DNA of 10,128 nucleotides from JANYJJ01 sp038241115 (GTDB lineage Bacteria; Pseudomonadota; Gammaproteobacteria; Burkholderiales; Burkholderiaceae_C). The position numbers and the translations under genes were made by a program. Below the pieces are notes generated by a model. That model was not told where the DNA came from. It searched no databases and saw nothing but the letters and a program-made list of their open reading frames with translations. Shown here one piece after another: positions 1 through 6,848 of this stretch. The stretch spans positions 1 through 10,128 of the forward strand of contig JBBRGA010000126.1 of the NCBI GenBank assembly GCA_038241115.1, in the 5' to 3' direction. Every line of letters begins with the position of its first letter. Positions within the stretch are counted from its first letter, which is position 1.

Positions 1-36
1 AGTCAGGTCGAACAAGTTTTTGATGGGTGTGCTCAT
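1..36 (-). CDS. 5' fragment of a gene, possibly a short-chain dehydrogenase/reductase
   Basis: Only the first 12 codons are inside the window; they read MSTPIKNLFDLT and run off the left edge without a stop. The ATG is preceded by GGAG with a 5-nt spacer, so the start is well supported. The pattern LFDLT just after a short polar N-terminus is typical of short-chain dehydrogenases, where it is normally followed by the GK-ALVTGG Rossmann motif, but that motif lies outside the window. An SDR would suit the fatty-acid or acyl-CoA catabolic neighbourhood. The product assignment is inference from very little sequence; the existence of a gene start here is more certain than its identity. Confidence 0.5.
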   Translation of the reverse strand, partial: MSTPIKNLFDLT

Positions 37-52
37 GAGGTCTCCGGACGTT

Positions 53-80
53 GGTTTGGGTTTGGGTTTGGGTTTGGGTT
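53..80. repeat. TTTGGG hexanucleotide tandem repeat
   Basis: About 4.7 perfect copies of a 6-bp unit (GGGTTT on the plus strand, AAACCC on the coding strand) fill 28 bp. The array ends about 16 nt upstream of the ATG of the leftmost gene and just upstream of its GGAG ribosome-binding site, so it lies in the 5' leader or promoter region of that gene. Arrays like this can change length by slipped-strand mispairing. Because it is outside the coding frame, any effect would be on expression level, not on the protein. Confidence 0.9.
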
Positions 81-164
81 CTGTCGCTTGTGCGCTCAGC
101 GAAAAAGCACGGGGAGCCTGTTCGAGGCTTGGTGAAGCTTCATTTCAATCAAGACTCGGCCGGT

Positions 165-479
165 TCAAACCGCTGTGATCGCGCCGTTTGAAGCGCTCAC
201 GACTTCGTGATCCAGCACGTTGCGGGTCTCGCGCAAGGGCCCTAACTGCGCGCTGATGGCTTTGTGGTGAGGGTGCGTTTGATATGCGTCCAGCGCACCA
301 GCGTCAGTGAACAGCGAGTTCAGAAGCACATCCACATTGGCGTCAAACTCCGCAGAACGGGTGCTGACCTCAAACTCGAGCATGCCGGGAACCAGGCCCG
401 CGCAGGTGTCGAGCAGGTCCTTGAAATGTGCGGCGTTGCTCGCGTCCAGCAGTTTCCACATCACCACGTGTCGAATCAT
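165..479 (-). CDS. Dabb-domain (stress-responsive alpha/beta-barrel) protein
   Basis: The 104-residue protein matches the small Dabb family (ferredoxin-like alpha+beta fold, usually dimeric, about 95-110 residues). Visible hallmarks are the opening strand MIRHVVMWKL, the YQTHPHHKA segment at residues 66-74 and the closing strand NVLDHEVV at about 87-94. Members range from plant stress proteins to polyketide or olivetolic-acid cyclases and uncharacterised bacterial proteins, so no reaction can be assigned. An in-frame ATG exists 84 nt upstream, but this start is preferred: it begins exactly at the conserved strand, has AAGGA six nt before it, and overlaps the upstream gene's stop by ATGA. The overlap suggests translational coupling to the small membrane protein and membership of the acyl-CoA dehydrogenase operon. 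Confidence 0.85.
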   Translation of the reverse strand: MIRHVVMWKLLDASNAAHFKDLLDTCAGLVPGMLEFEVSTRSAEFDANVDVLLNSLFTDAGALDAYQTHPHHKAISAQLGPLRETRNVLDHEVVSASNGAITAV

Positions 480-667
480 CGCGGGTCCTTGCGGCTGGCC
501 CGAACAAACACCAAGCCGGCACCGAAGACCGCCAACAGTGCGCCCACCAACGCGATGGGCCAACCCAAGCTGTCATCGGTTTTCTGAATGACCAAGCCCA
601 GCACGACCGACAACAAACCGCCGTAGATCAGCACCCAAATCAGCTTGCCCAAGGTAGCGTTGGACAC
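476..667 (-). CDS. small two-helix membrane protein, function unknown
   Basis: A 63-residue protein with two hydrophobic helices, about residues 6-27 (LGKLIWVLIYGGLLSVVLGL) and 36-55 (WPIALVGALLAVFGAGLVFV). A short polar turn (QKTDDSLG) joins them and the tail is basic (RASRKDPR). By the positive-inside rule both ends are probably cytoplasmic. I do not recognise a named family. The chosen GTG start lies 2 nt after the stop of the acyl-CoA dehydrogenase, giving stop-restart coupling, and yields the sensible N-terminus MSNATLGK. A GTG at 698-700 would add 11 residues that overlap the dehydrogenase gene. No strong Shine-Dalgarno sequence is seen. The stop overlaps the Dabb gene start by 4 nt. 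The gene is probably real given both tight junctions. Confidence 0.7.
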   Translation of the reverse strand: MSNATLGKLIWVLIYGGLLSVVLGLVIQKTDDSLGWPIALVGALLAVFGAGLVFVRASRKDPR

Positions 668-669
668 GC

Positions 670-2550
670 TCAGAACCACTCGGCTGCCATGCTGCGGCAC
701 GTGTCGTCACGCGTCGTGACCACGCTCAACCAAGCCTCAATGCGCGGCAGCTCGTAGTGGAAAAAGTAGGTGGTTGCCGCCAGCTTGCCTTGCAGCGCGT
801 TCCGTTGATTTGCGTCGGAGCCGGCGCTGCCTTCAAGCGCTTCTTGCGCGCACAGCGCCACGTCAAGCCACATCCAAGCTAAGACAGTGTGACCAAACGC
901 CTGCAGATACGGAGTCGCGTTGGCCAGTGCTTCGACAGGCTCGCCGGTCGCCCAGGCCGCTTGAGTTGCACGTTGCAGCGAGCTCAAAGCAGCAGTCAAG
1001 GCGGCCGCGTGCGTCGCCAAACTGGGTACCTCGGCGGCCCTGTGGGCAGTGGCGAGGACGGTGTCGGCCAACAGCTTGAAACCCGCGCCACCTTGCATCA
1101 CGACTTTGCGACCCAGAAGGTCGAGTGCCTGTATGCCGTGCGTGCCTTCGTGGATCATGTTCAGGCGGTTGTCACGCCAATACTGTTCCACCGGGAAGTC
1201 ACGGGTGTAGCCGTAACCACCCAGCACTTGAATGGCCAGACTGTTGGCCTCGACGCACCATTCACTGGGCCAACTTTTGGCGATGGGTGTGAGCATTTCC
1301 AACAGCAAACCGGCTTCTTTGGCAGCCGAAGCATCTCCGGTGTGCAACTCGTCGACCAAACGCGCGCAGTACAAAGTCAACGCCAGCGCGCCTTCGCAGT
1401 AGCTTTTTTGCGCCAGCAACATGCGCTTGATGTCGGCGTGCTCGATGATGGCCACTTGCGGTTTCGAAGCGTCTTTGCCTCCCGCGTCGATGGTGCGACC
1501 CTGAGGCCGCATTTTGGCGTAGTCCAAGCTGGCCTCGTAGCCGGCGTAGCCCAACATCGCCGCGCCCAGCCCCACAGCAATGCGCGCCTCGTTCATCATG
1601 TGAAACATGCAGCGCAGGCCGTCGCCGGTTTGGCCCACCAAATAGCCGATGGCACCCGCGCCGTTTTGAGATGCACCGTTGCTCACACCCGCGCGAACAG
1701 GAAATTTGCCTTCGCCAAAATTCAACAAAGTGTTTGGCATGCCGCGATAACCGAGCTTGTGGTTCAGGCCCGCCAGTGCCACGTCATTGCGCTCGCCGGT
1801 GAGCTCACCGTGTTCGTCCACCAACTTTTTGGGCACGATGAACAGCGAAATGCCTTTGGTGCCGGGTGTCAGTTTGCCGTCTGCACCAGGAATTTTTGCC
1901 AGCACCAAGTGAATGATGTTTTCGGTCAGCTCGTGCTCACCGTTCGATATCCACATCTTGTTGCCGCGCAGCCGGAAGCGCGCGCCTAAGGGATCGAATT
2001 CAGACTCCACACCGTCGGGCACTGCGCGCGTCACGATGTCTGACAAGCTGGAGCCAGCCTGCGGCTCACTTAGGCACATCGTGCCTGCGAAACGGCCCGA
2101 AAAATTCTGCTGCGCAAACACCTTTTTTTGCAACGCCGAGCCGTGCGCCATCAACAAATTTGCGCTGCCGCTGGTCAGCATGCTGCCGCCGCCCAGTGCG
2201 ATGGCGGCCTTCGAGAAAAAGCTGTTGGCCGCCATCTCCAACACACAGGGCAACTGCATGCCGCCGATGTCGTAGTCCTGCGCCGCCGCCATCATCCCCG
2301 ACTCGATGTAAGCATCGGCGGCTGCCTTGCTCGGCGCTGGCAAATGCACTTTTTCGCCGTCGAACCAAGGCTCTTCGGTGTCGCCCAGACGGTTGAAAGG
2401 CGCGAACTTCTCACGCGCAATTTTTTCGCAGGTGTCGAGCACGCTGTCGAAGGTTTCGCGCGAGTGATCGGCAAAGCGCGTTCGCATTTGCAGCGATTCG
2501 ACCTTGAGCCAGTGGTAGAGCAAAAAGTCGGCGGTTTGACGATAGGTCAT
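670..2550 (-). CDS. acyl-CoA dehydrogenase, long DmdC/FadE5-like form
   Basis: This FAD-dependent enzyme catalyses alpha,beta-dehydrogenation of an acyl-CoA, the first step of beta-oxidation. At 626 residues it is much longer than the usual ~380-residue enzymes. It has the extra N-terminal segment (about 1-60) and a C-terminal helical domain (about 490-626) seen in the DmdC/FadE5-type subfamily. Visible motifs are the flavin/substrate segment MCLSEPQAGSSLSD at 158-171, KMWISNGEH at 198-206, GGYGYTRDFPVEQYWRD at 444-460, and HEGTHGIQALDL at 467-478, where E468 is the expected catalytic base. The substrate is not deducible; subfamily members act on medium or long acyl-CoAs or on methylmercaptopropionyl-CoA. 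The start is fixed by the conserved MTYRQTADFLL opening, yet no Shine-Dalgarno sequence precedes it. The gene is followed closely by the small membrane protein and the Dabb gene. Confidence 0.93.
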   Translation of the reverse strand: MTYRQTADFLLYHWLKVESLQMRTRFADHSRETFDSVLDTCEKIAREKFAPFNRLGDTEEPWFDGEKVHLPAPSKAAADAYIESGMMAAAQDYDIGGMQLPCVLEMAANSFFSKAAIALGGGSMLTSGSANLLMAHGSALQKKVFAQQNFSGRFAGTMCLSEPQAGSSLSDIVTRAVPDGVESEFDPLGARFRLRGNKMWISNGEHELTENIIHLVLAKIPGADGKLTPGTKGISLFIVPKKLVDEHGELTGERNDVALAGLNHKLGYRGMPNTLLNFGEGKFPVRAGVSNGASQNGAGAIGYLVGQTGDGLRCMFHMMNEARIAVGLGAAMLGYAGYEASLDYAKMRPQGRTIDAGGKDASKPQVAIIEHADIKRMLLAQKSYCEGALALTLYCARLVDELHTGDASAAKEAGLLLEMLTPIAKSWPSEWCVEANSLAIQVLGGYGYTRDFPVEQYWRDNRLNMIHEGTHGIQALDLLGRKVVMQGGAGFKLLADTVLATAHRAAEVPSLATHAAALTAALSSLQRATQAAWATGEPVEALANATPYLQAFGHTVLAWMWLDVALCAQEALEGSAGSDANQRNALQGKLAATTYFFHYELPRIEAWLSVVTTRDDTCRSMAAEWF

Positions 2551-2686
2551 GGGGGTTTGGGTTTAAACCCCGCGCTTTGCAAGACACCGATGCCATGCGT
2601 TGGCCTTCGACACCTCAGCGCGAGCGGGGAAGCTGTCAACGGTGGGGTGGGGTTGATCCGCGAAATTCAACGCAAGTCAAAAAATA
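2551..2686. other. 136-nt spacer with a 12-bp palindrome and no clear ribosome-binding site
   Basis: This lies between the thiolase stop and the acyl-CoA dehydrogenase start and contains no convincing gene. Immediately before the dehydrogenase ATG are two GGGTTT units (plus strand), the second forming the perfect palindrome GGGTTTAAACCC at 2559-2570. The 25 nt upstream of the ATG lack any AGGAG-like sequence. A TTGACA -35-like hexamer sits on the minus strand at 2634-2639, but no good -10 box lies at the right distance, so a promoter is only possible. A run of six T follows the thiolase stop on the coding strand without a stable stem, so I do not call a terminator. Confidence 0.5.
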
Positions 2687-3862
2687 TCACAGCACCTCAA
2701 ACACACCCGCCGCGCCCATGCCGCCGCCGATGCACATGGTCACGCACACCAACTTGGCGCCGCGCCGTTTGCCTTCGATCAAAGCGTGGCCCGTGAGTCG
2801 TTGGCCACTGACGCCGTAAGGGTGACCCACCGCAATCGCACCACCGTTGACGTTGAGTTTTTCCATCGGAATACCCAAGGTGTCGGCGCAGTAAAGAACC
2901 TGCACCGCAAACGCTTCGTTGAGCTCCCAAAGGTCAATGTCTGACACCTTCAAACCCAAACGCTTCAGCACTTTGGGCACGGCGAAAACCGGGCCTATGC
3001 CCATCTCGTCGGGCTCGCAGCCTGCCACTGCAAAGCCAAGGAATCGGCCCAGCGGCTGCAAGCCTTTTTTCTCGGCCAGCGTTTCATTCATCAACACGCA
3101 GGCGCCGCCGCCGTCACTGAATTGGCTGGCATTGCCTGCCGACACCACCCCACCGGGGAACACCGATTTGATTCCAGCCACCGCCTCATAGGTGGTGCCT
3201 TTGCGCAGGCCTTCGTCGGCGCTGATGGTGACTTCTTTGGTGCGCAACCCCAGCGCGGCGTCGGCAACGCCCATCATGACGGTGCAGCTCACCATTTCGG
3301 CAGCAAACAAGCCAGCCTCCTGCGCAGCGCAAGCCTTTTGCTGGCTGGCTGCGCCGTAGTGGTCCATGCGGTCTTTGTCGACCTTGTAGCGCTTGCCGAC
3401 CTGTTCGGCGGTTTGCAGCATGTTCCAGTAAATTTCTGGCTTGTGCTCTTGCAGCCACGGGTCGGCACCCATGTGTCGGTTGGCTTCGTTTTGAACGCAC
3501 GAAATGCTTTCCACGCCGCCGCCAATGTAGATGTCGCCTTCACCGGCGATGATGCGTTGCGCGGCCATCGCGATGGTTTGCAAACCGCTCGAGCAAAAGC
3601 GATTGACTGTCATGCCGCCGGTGGTGACGGGCAAGCCCGCGCGCAGCGCAATCTGACGAGCAATGTTGCCGCCTGTAGCACCTTCAGGCGTGGCGCAGCC
3701 CATGATGACGTCGTCGACTTCAGCAGCCTCGATGTCAGCGCGCTCGACGGCGGCCTTCACAGCAAACCCACCCAATGTGGCGCCGTGTGTCATGTTGAAG
3801 GCACCCTTCCAGCTTTTGGCCAGAGGGGTACGGGCGGTAGAAACGATCACGGCGCGGGTCAT
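2687..3862 (-). CDS. thiolase (acetyl-CoA C-acyltransferase family)
   Basis: A 391-residue thiolase that would cleave 3-ketoacyl-CoA with free CoA to acetyl-CoA and a shortened acyl-CoA, or run the reverse condensation. The length is normal for the family. The full catalytic set is present: nucleophile Cys90 in VNRFCSSGLQ, NEAFA at 315-319, His347 in AVGHPYG, and Cys377 in MCIGGG, close to the positions in biosynthetic-type thiolases such as PhaA. The GHPYG variant in place of the common GHPIG is a small departure near the active site. AGGAG with a 6-nt spacer precedes the ATG. The gene starts 15 nt after the HD-domain gene and belongs to the operon headed by the hydratase/dehydrogenase fusion. 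A degradative role is inferred from context; acetoacetyl-CoA specificity cannot be excluded. Confidence 0.93.
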   Translation of the reverse strand: MTRAVIVSTARTPLAKSWKGAFNMTHGATLGGFAVKAAVERADIEAAEVDDVIMGCATPEGATGGNIARQIALRAGLPVTTGGMTVNRFCSSGLQTIAMAAQRIIAGEGDIYIGGGVESISCVQNEANRHMGADPWLQEHKPEIYWNMLQTAEQVGKRYKVDKDRMDHYGAASQQKACAAQEAGLFAAEMVSCTVMMGVADAALGLRTKEVTISADEGLRKGTTYEAVAGIKSVFPGGVVSAGNASQFSDGGGACVLMNETLAEKKGLQPLGRFLGFAVAGCEPDEMGIGPVFAVPKVLKRLGLKVSDIDLWELNEAFAVQVLYCADTLGIPMEKLNVNGGAIAVGHPYGVSGQRLTGHALIEGKRRGAKLVCVTMCIGGGMGAAGVFEVL

Positions 3863-3877
3863 GGGAGGCTCCTGAAA

Positions 3878-4501
3878 TTAGGCAGTAATTGCGGCTGAAC
3901 TGGCCGTGTCGTCGCTCTTGTCGAGCATGGCGGTCGATGACTTGTAAATGCTGTTTTTCGGCTGCCCAAACACGCGCCGAACCATGGGTTCGAATTCGCT
4001 CATCGGCAAAGTCTCAGCAGCGGGATTGAACGCAGGGTTGTCAAACAAATCGCAAAACTCGGCCGTGCGCTCGTAATGCGCGTGACCGGCAAACTGGTCG
4101 CGCAAGTCGCGGTTCAAACCGATGTGGTGAAAAAAGTAGTAGCCCTGAAAGATGCCGTGGTTTTGCACCATCCACAAATTGGCTTCGCTCACAAAAGGCT
4201 TGAGGATGGCGGCTGCAATGTCGAAGTGGTTGTAAGTTCCCAGGGTGTCGCCGATGTCGTGGAACAGCGTGCACACCACGTACTCTTCATCTCGCCCTGC
4301 CCTCAAAGCATTCGTGGCGGTTTGCAGAGAGTGGGTGTAGCGGTCTACCGGAAAGCCGCCGTAATCGCCTTCCAGCACCTTCAAGTGCGCCATCAAACGG
4401 TCAGGCAGTTGACGGGCAAAAGGCAGATATTCACCGCCAATCTTTTGCCAATCAGCCGGTGTGCTGTCTTGCATTCGAGTGAACGTAGCGCGGTCATTCA
4501 T
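3878..4501 (-). CDS. HD-domain protein, possible PhnZ/MIOX-like di-iron oxygenase
   Basis: A 207-residue all-alpha HD-superfamily protein. The HD pattern is clear: His57 in RYTHSLQTA, then His81-Asp82 in LFHDIGDTLG. Two more histidines follow, His92 (NHFDIAAAIL) and His115 (MVQNHGIFQG), and later Asp151 and Asp154 in FCDLFDNPAF. The 23-residue spacings between His57 and His81 and between His92 and His115 resemble the ligands of mixed-valence di-iron HD oxygenases (PhnZ: His34, His58-Asp59, His80, His104, Asp161). A phosphohydrolase is the alternative. The ligand match is from sequence; oxygenase activity is inference. The start has AGGAG six nt upstream. The gene lies 48 nt after the hydratase/dehydrogenase and 15 nt before the thiolase, so it is co-transcribed with beta-oxidation enzymes, but its substrate is unknown. 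Confidence 0.8.
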   Translation of the reverse strand: MNDRATFTRMQDSTPADWQKIGGEYLPFARQLPDRLMAHLKVLEGDYGGFPVDRYTHSLQTATNALRAGRDEEYVVCTLFHDIGDTLGTYNHFDIAAAILKPFVSEANLWMVQNHGIFQGYYFFHHIGLNRDLRDQFAGHAHYERTAEFCDLFDNPAFNPAAETLPMSEFEPMVRRVFGQPKNSIYKSSTAMLDKSDDTASSAAITA

Positions 4502-4549
4502 GGTGGGCTCCTGGCGATGAAGGCTTCGGACGATCTCTTACAAAGGCGG

Positions 4550-6643
4550 TCAGCTGAAAGACCGGCCTTCAGCGACCAGCTTTGTAATCAAGGGCGCTGG
4601 TACCCAGAACGATGCGTCGTCCAGCGGATTGGCTGCAAAGCGCTTCATCGCTGCGGCCACGTTGAACAAGCCAACCGTGTCGGCGTAGCACATCGGGCCG
4701 CCGCGGTGCAGTGGGAAGCCATACCCGGTGAGATAGACCATGTCAATGTCGCTGGCCTTGGAGGCGATGCCTTCTTCGACGATCTTGGCACCTTCATTGA
4801 CCAAGGAGTACACCAAACGGTGGACGATTTCGTCGTCAGAGATTTTGCGTGGCTTGACGCCCAAGGTCGCACGGTGTTTTTCGATCATGTCCACCACAGC
4901 CCCACTCGGAATGGCATCGCGTTTGCCCACGACATAGTCATACCAACCGGCCCCGGTCTTTTGGCCGTATCGCCCCATCTCGCACAGCAGATCGGCAGTT
5001 TTGCTGTAGCGCATGCCGGGCTTTTCAAGGTAGCGGCGTTTGCGAATGGCCCAGCCAATGTCGTTGCCCGCCAGGTCGCCCATGCGGAACGGGCCCATGG
5101 CAAAACCAAACTTTTCCACCGCTTTGTCGACCTGCTGCGGCGTGCAACCTTCTTCCAACAGGAAGCCAGCCTGGCGCGAATACTGCTCGATCATGCGGTT
5201 GCCGATGAAGCCGTCGCACACACCCGAAACCACGCAAGTTTTCTTGATTTTTTTGCCAATTTGCATCACCGTGGCCAGCACGTCTTTGCCTGTTTTGGCG
5301 CCACGCACCACTTCTAGCAGCTTCATCACATTGGCAGGACTGAAGAAGTGCATTCCGATCACATCTTCCGGGCGCGTGGTGAACGCGGCAATTGCGTTGA
5401 CGTCGAGCGTGGAGGTGTTGCTTGCCAAAATGGCCCCGGGTTTCATCACCGCGTCGAGCTGCTTGAAAACCTGCTCTTTGACGCCCATTTCTTCGAACAC
5501 GGCTTCGATCACCAAGTCGGCGTCTTTGATGCCGTCGTACGTCAACGTCGTCGTCAGCAAGGCCATGCGCTGCTCGTACTTGTCTTGCTTGAGCTTGCCT
5601 TTTTTGACTTGCGATTCGTAATTTTTACGGATGATGGCCAAGCCCTTGTCCAGAGCCTCTTGCTTCATTTCCAGCATGACGACCGGCAAGCCGACATTCA
5701 AAAAATTCATGCTGATGCCGCCGCCCATGGTGCCTGCACCTATGACCGCGACTTTGGCGATGTTGCGGGTCGGGGTGTCCGCCGGCACATCAGGAATTTT
5801 CGTGGTGGCGCGGTCGGCGGTGAAGACATGGCGCAGGGCTTTTGACTCAGACGTGAGCATCAACGCGCCGAACAACTCGCGCTCAAACTTCATGCCCTCG
5901 TCGAACTTCATGCGCACCGAAGCCGCCACTGCTTCCACGCACTTCAACGGCGCGGGGAAGTTTTTCGACATTCCGCCGACCATGTTGCGCGTGAACTGGA
6001 AGTACGCATCGGCATTCGGGTGGCTGGCTTTGAGATCCCGCACCAACGGCAGTGGGCGTACCGCACTGACTTCAATCGCGTAGGCGACGGCCCCCGCCAT
6101 CAAATCGCCGTCGATGATTTTTTGGAACAGCTTTTGATCAGGCACTGCGGCCAACATTTCGCTTTTCACAGGCTCGCCGCTGACGATCATGTTGAGCGCG
6201 TTTTCCACACCCAACACGCGCGGCAGACGCTGCGTGCCACCTGCCCCGGGCAGCAAACCGAGTTTCACTTCAGGCAAAGCCACCAGTGCTCCGGCAGAGG
6301 CCACTCGATAGTGGCAGCCCAAAGCCAACTCCAAACCACCACCCATGCACACGGTGTGCACGGCAGCGACGATGGGTTTGCTGCTGGCTTCCAGAGCGGA
6401 AATTACCGTCAACAAATTCGGCTCTGCCAGCGCTTTCGGCGAACCAAATTCGCGGATGTCGGCACCCCCTGAAAACGCCTTTCCGGCTCCAGTAATGACG
6501 ATGGCTTTGACGTCGCCGTCAAGCAAGGCCTTTTCCAGACCCGCAGTAATGCCCAGGCGCGTTGCGTGGCCCAAACCGTTGACTGGCGGGTTGTCGAGTG
6601 TGATGACGGCAACGCTGCCGCGAACTTCGTAGTTGGCGCTCAT
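4550..6643 (-). CDS. bifunctional enoyl-CoA hydratase / 3-hydroxyacyl-CoA dehydrogenase
   Basis: A 697-residue fusion performing the second and third beta-oxidation steps: hydration of trans-2-enoyl-CoA and NAD-dependent oxidation of the 3-hydroxyacyl-CoA. The N-terminal crotonase domain (about 1-190) has the oxyanion segment FSGGADIREF at 57-66 and both catalytic glutamates, Glu105 in GGGLELALG and Glu125 in PEVKLGLLPGAGGTQRLPR. The dehydrogenase part has the NAD loop GAGTMGGG at 302-309, SNTST at 408-412, the catalytic His432 in MHFFSPA and Glu444 in LLEVV. C-terminal 3HCDH domains follow (about 475-690). The layout matches the peroxisomal multifunctional enzyme/FadJ/PimF type. It is the first gene after the putative operator and probably heads a three-gene operon. 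The ribosome-binding site is weak (GAG about 10 nt before ATG). Confidence 0.95.
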   Translation of the reverse strand: MSANYEVRGSVAVITLDNPPVNGLGHATRLGITAGLEKALLDGDVKAIVITGAGKAFSGGADIREFGSPKALAEPNLLTVISALEASSKPIVAAVHTVCMGGGLELALGCHYRVASAGALVALPEVKLGLLPGAGGTQRLPRVLGVENALNMIVSGEPVKSEMLAAVPDQKLFQKIIDGDLMAGAVAYAIEVSAVRPLPLVRDLKASHPNADAYFQFTRNMVGGMSKNFPAPLKCVEAVAASVRMKFDEGMKFERELFGALMLTSESKALRHVFTADRATTKIPDVPADTPTRNIAKVAVIGAGTMGGGISMNFLNVGLPVVMLEMKQEALDKGLAIIRKNYESQVKKGKLKQDKYEQRMALLTTTLTYDGIKDADLVIEAVFEEMGVKEQVFKQLDAVMKPGAILASNTSTLDVNAIAAFTTRPEDVIGMHFFSPANVMKLLEVVRGAKTGKDVLATVMQIGKKIKKTCVVSGVCDGFIGNRMIEQYSRQAGFLLEEGCTPQQVDKAVEKFGFAMGPFRMGDLAGNDIGWAIRKRRYLEKPGMRYSKTADLLCEMGRYGQKTGAGWYDYVVGKRDAIPSGAVVDMIEKHRATLGVKPRKISDDEIVHRLVYSLVNEGAKIVEEGIASKASDIDMVYLTGYGFPLHRGGPMCYADTVGLFNVAAAMKRFAANPLDDASFWVPAPLITKLVAEGRSFS

Positions 6644-6693
6644 GGGGTGTTACTCACTGGGTGGAAATCGAAAAGAAGAAGGACGGAACAACA

Positions 6694-6717
6694 AAAATAG
6701 AACGACCGTTTTATTTT
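6694..6717. promoter_or_regulatory. 24-bp inverted repeat, candidate TetR-family operator
   Basis: The half-sites AAAATAGAACG and CGTTTTATTTT form a palindrome in which 20 of 24 positions match their reverse complement, around the core AACG-N2-CGTT. An ACG-N2-CGT core with AT-rich arms is a common form of TetR-family operators. The site lies about 50 nt upstream of the hydratase/dehydrogenase ATG in the most AT-rich stretch of the window, where a promoter is expected; a TAAAAT -10-like hexamer on the minus strand (6713-6718) overlaps its edge. Binding of a repressor here would control the hydratase/dehydrogenase, HD and thiolase genes. The palindrome is seen directly; the regulator and its ligand (perhaps an acyl-CoA) are inferred, and no regulator gene is in the window. 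Confidence 0.6.
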
Positions 6718-6848
6718 AAGTTTGTCGCCAAAGCGCGGGTTGTCTCTGCTGCGACATGGTGTGAAGCGGGCCTGAGAACCAACGCCTCCACTTCAACTGC
6801 GAGTAAGTCTCGCGCGGCAACCGCATACGAAGCCGGCAACAGCGATGC

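Noticed and set aside
102..129. Hairpin AGCCT-N5-AGGCT with a T5 run further on, downstream of the Dabb gene
   Set aside because: The stem is short and the five T residues begin about 8 nt after it, too far for a convincing intrinsic terminator.
480..563. 28-residue N-terminal extension of the Dabb protein from an upstream ATG
   Set aside because: The extension overlaps the small membrane protein gene and is unlike the family; the internal ATG has a good ribosome-binding site and begins at the conserved first strand.
889..1989. 366-codon open frame on the plus strand inside the acyl-CoA dehydrogenase
   Set aside because: It is antisense to a gene with clear family motifs and has a low-complexity Gln/His/Arg-rich translation typical of a shadow frame.
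2634..2639. TTGACA -35-like hexamer upstream of the acyl-CoA dehydrogenase
   Set aside because: No TATAAT-like box occurs at 16-18 nt, so I mention it within the spacer but do not call a promoter.
3122..3898. 258-codon open frame on the plus strand opposite the thiolase
   Set aside because: The thiolase on the other strand has all its catalytic residues, and the antisense product resembles no family.
4076..5317. 413-codon open frame on the plus strand across the HD and hydratase/dehydrogenase genes
   Set aside because: It is antisense to two genes with intact catalytic motifs, its translation has no recognisable domain, and such long antisense frames are common in GC-rich genes with strong third-position bias.
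6799..6813. Hairpin GCGAG-N5-CTCGC downstream of livF, considered as a terminator
   Set aside because: The stem is only 5 bp and on the coding strand it is not followed by a T-tract, so it does not meet the pattern of an intrinsic terminator.
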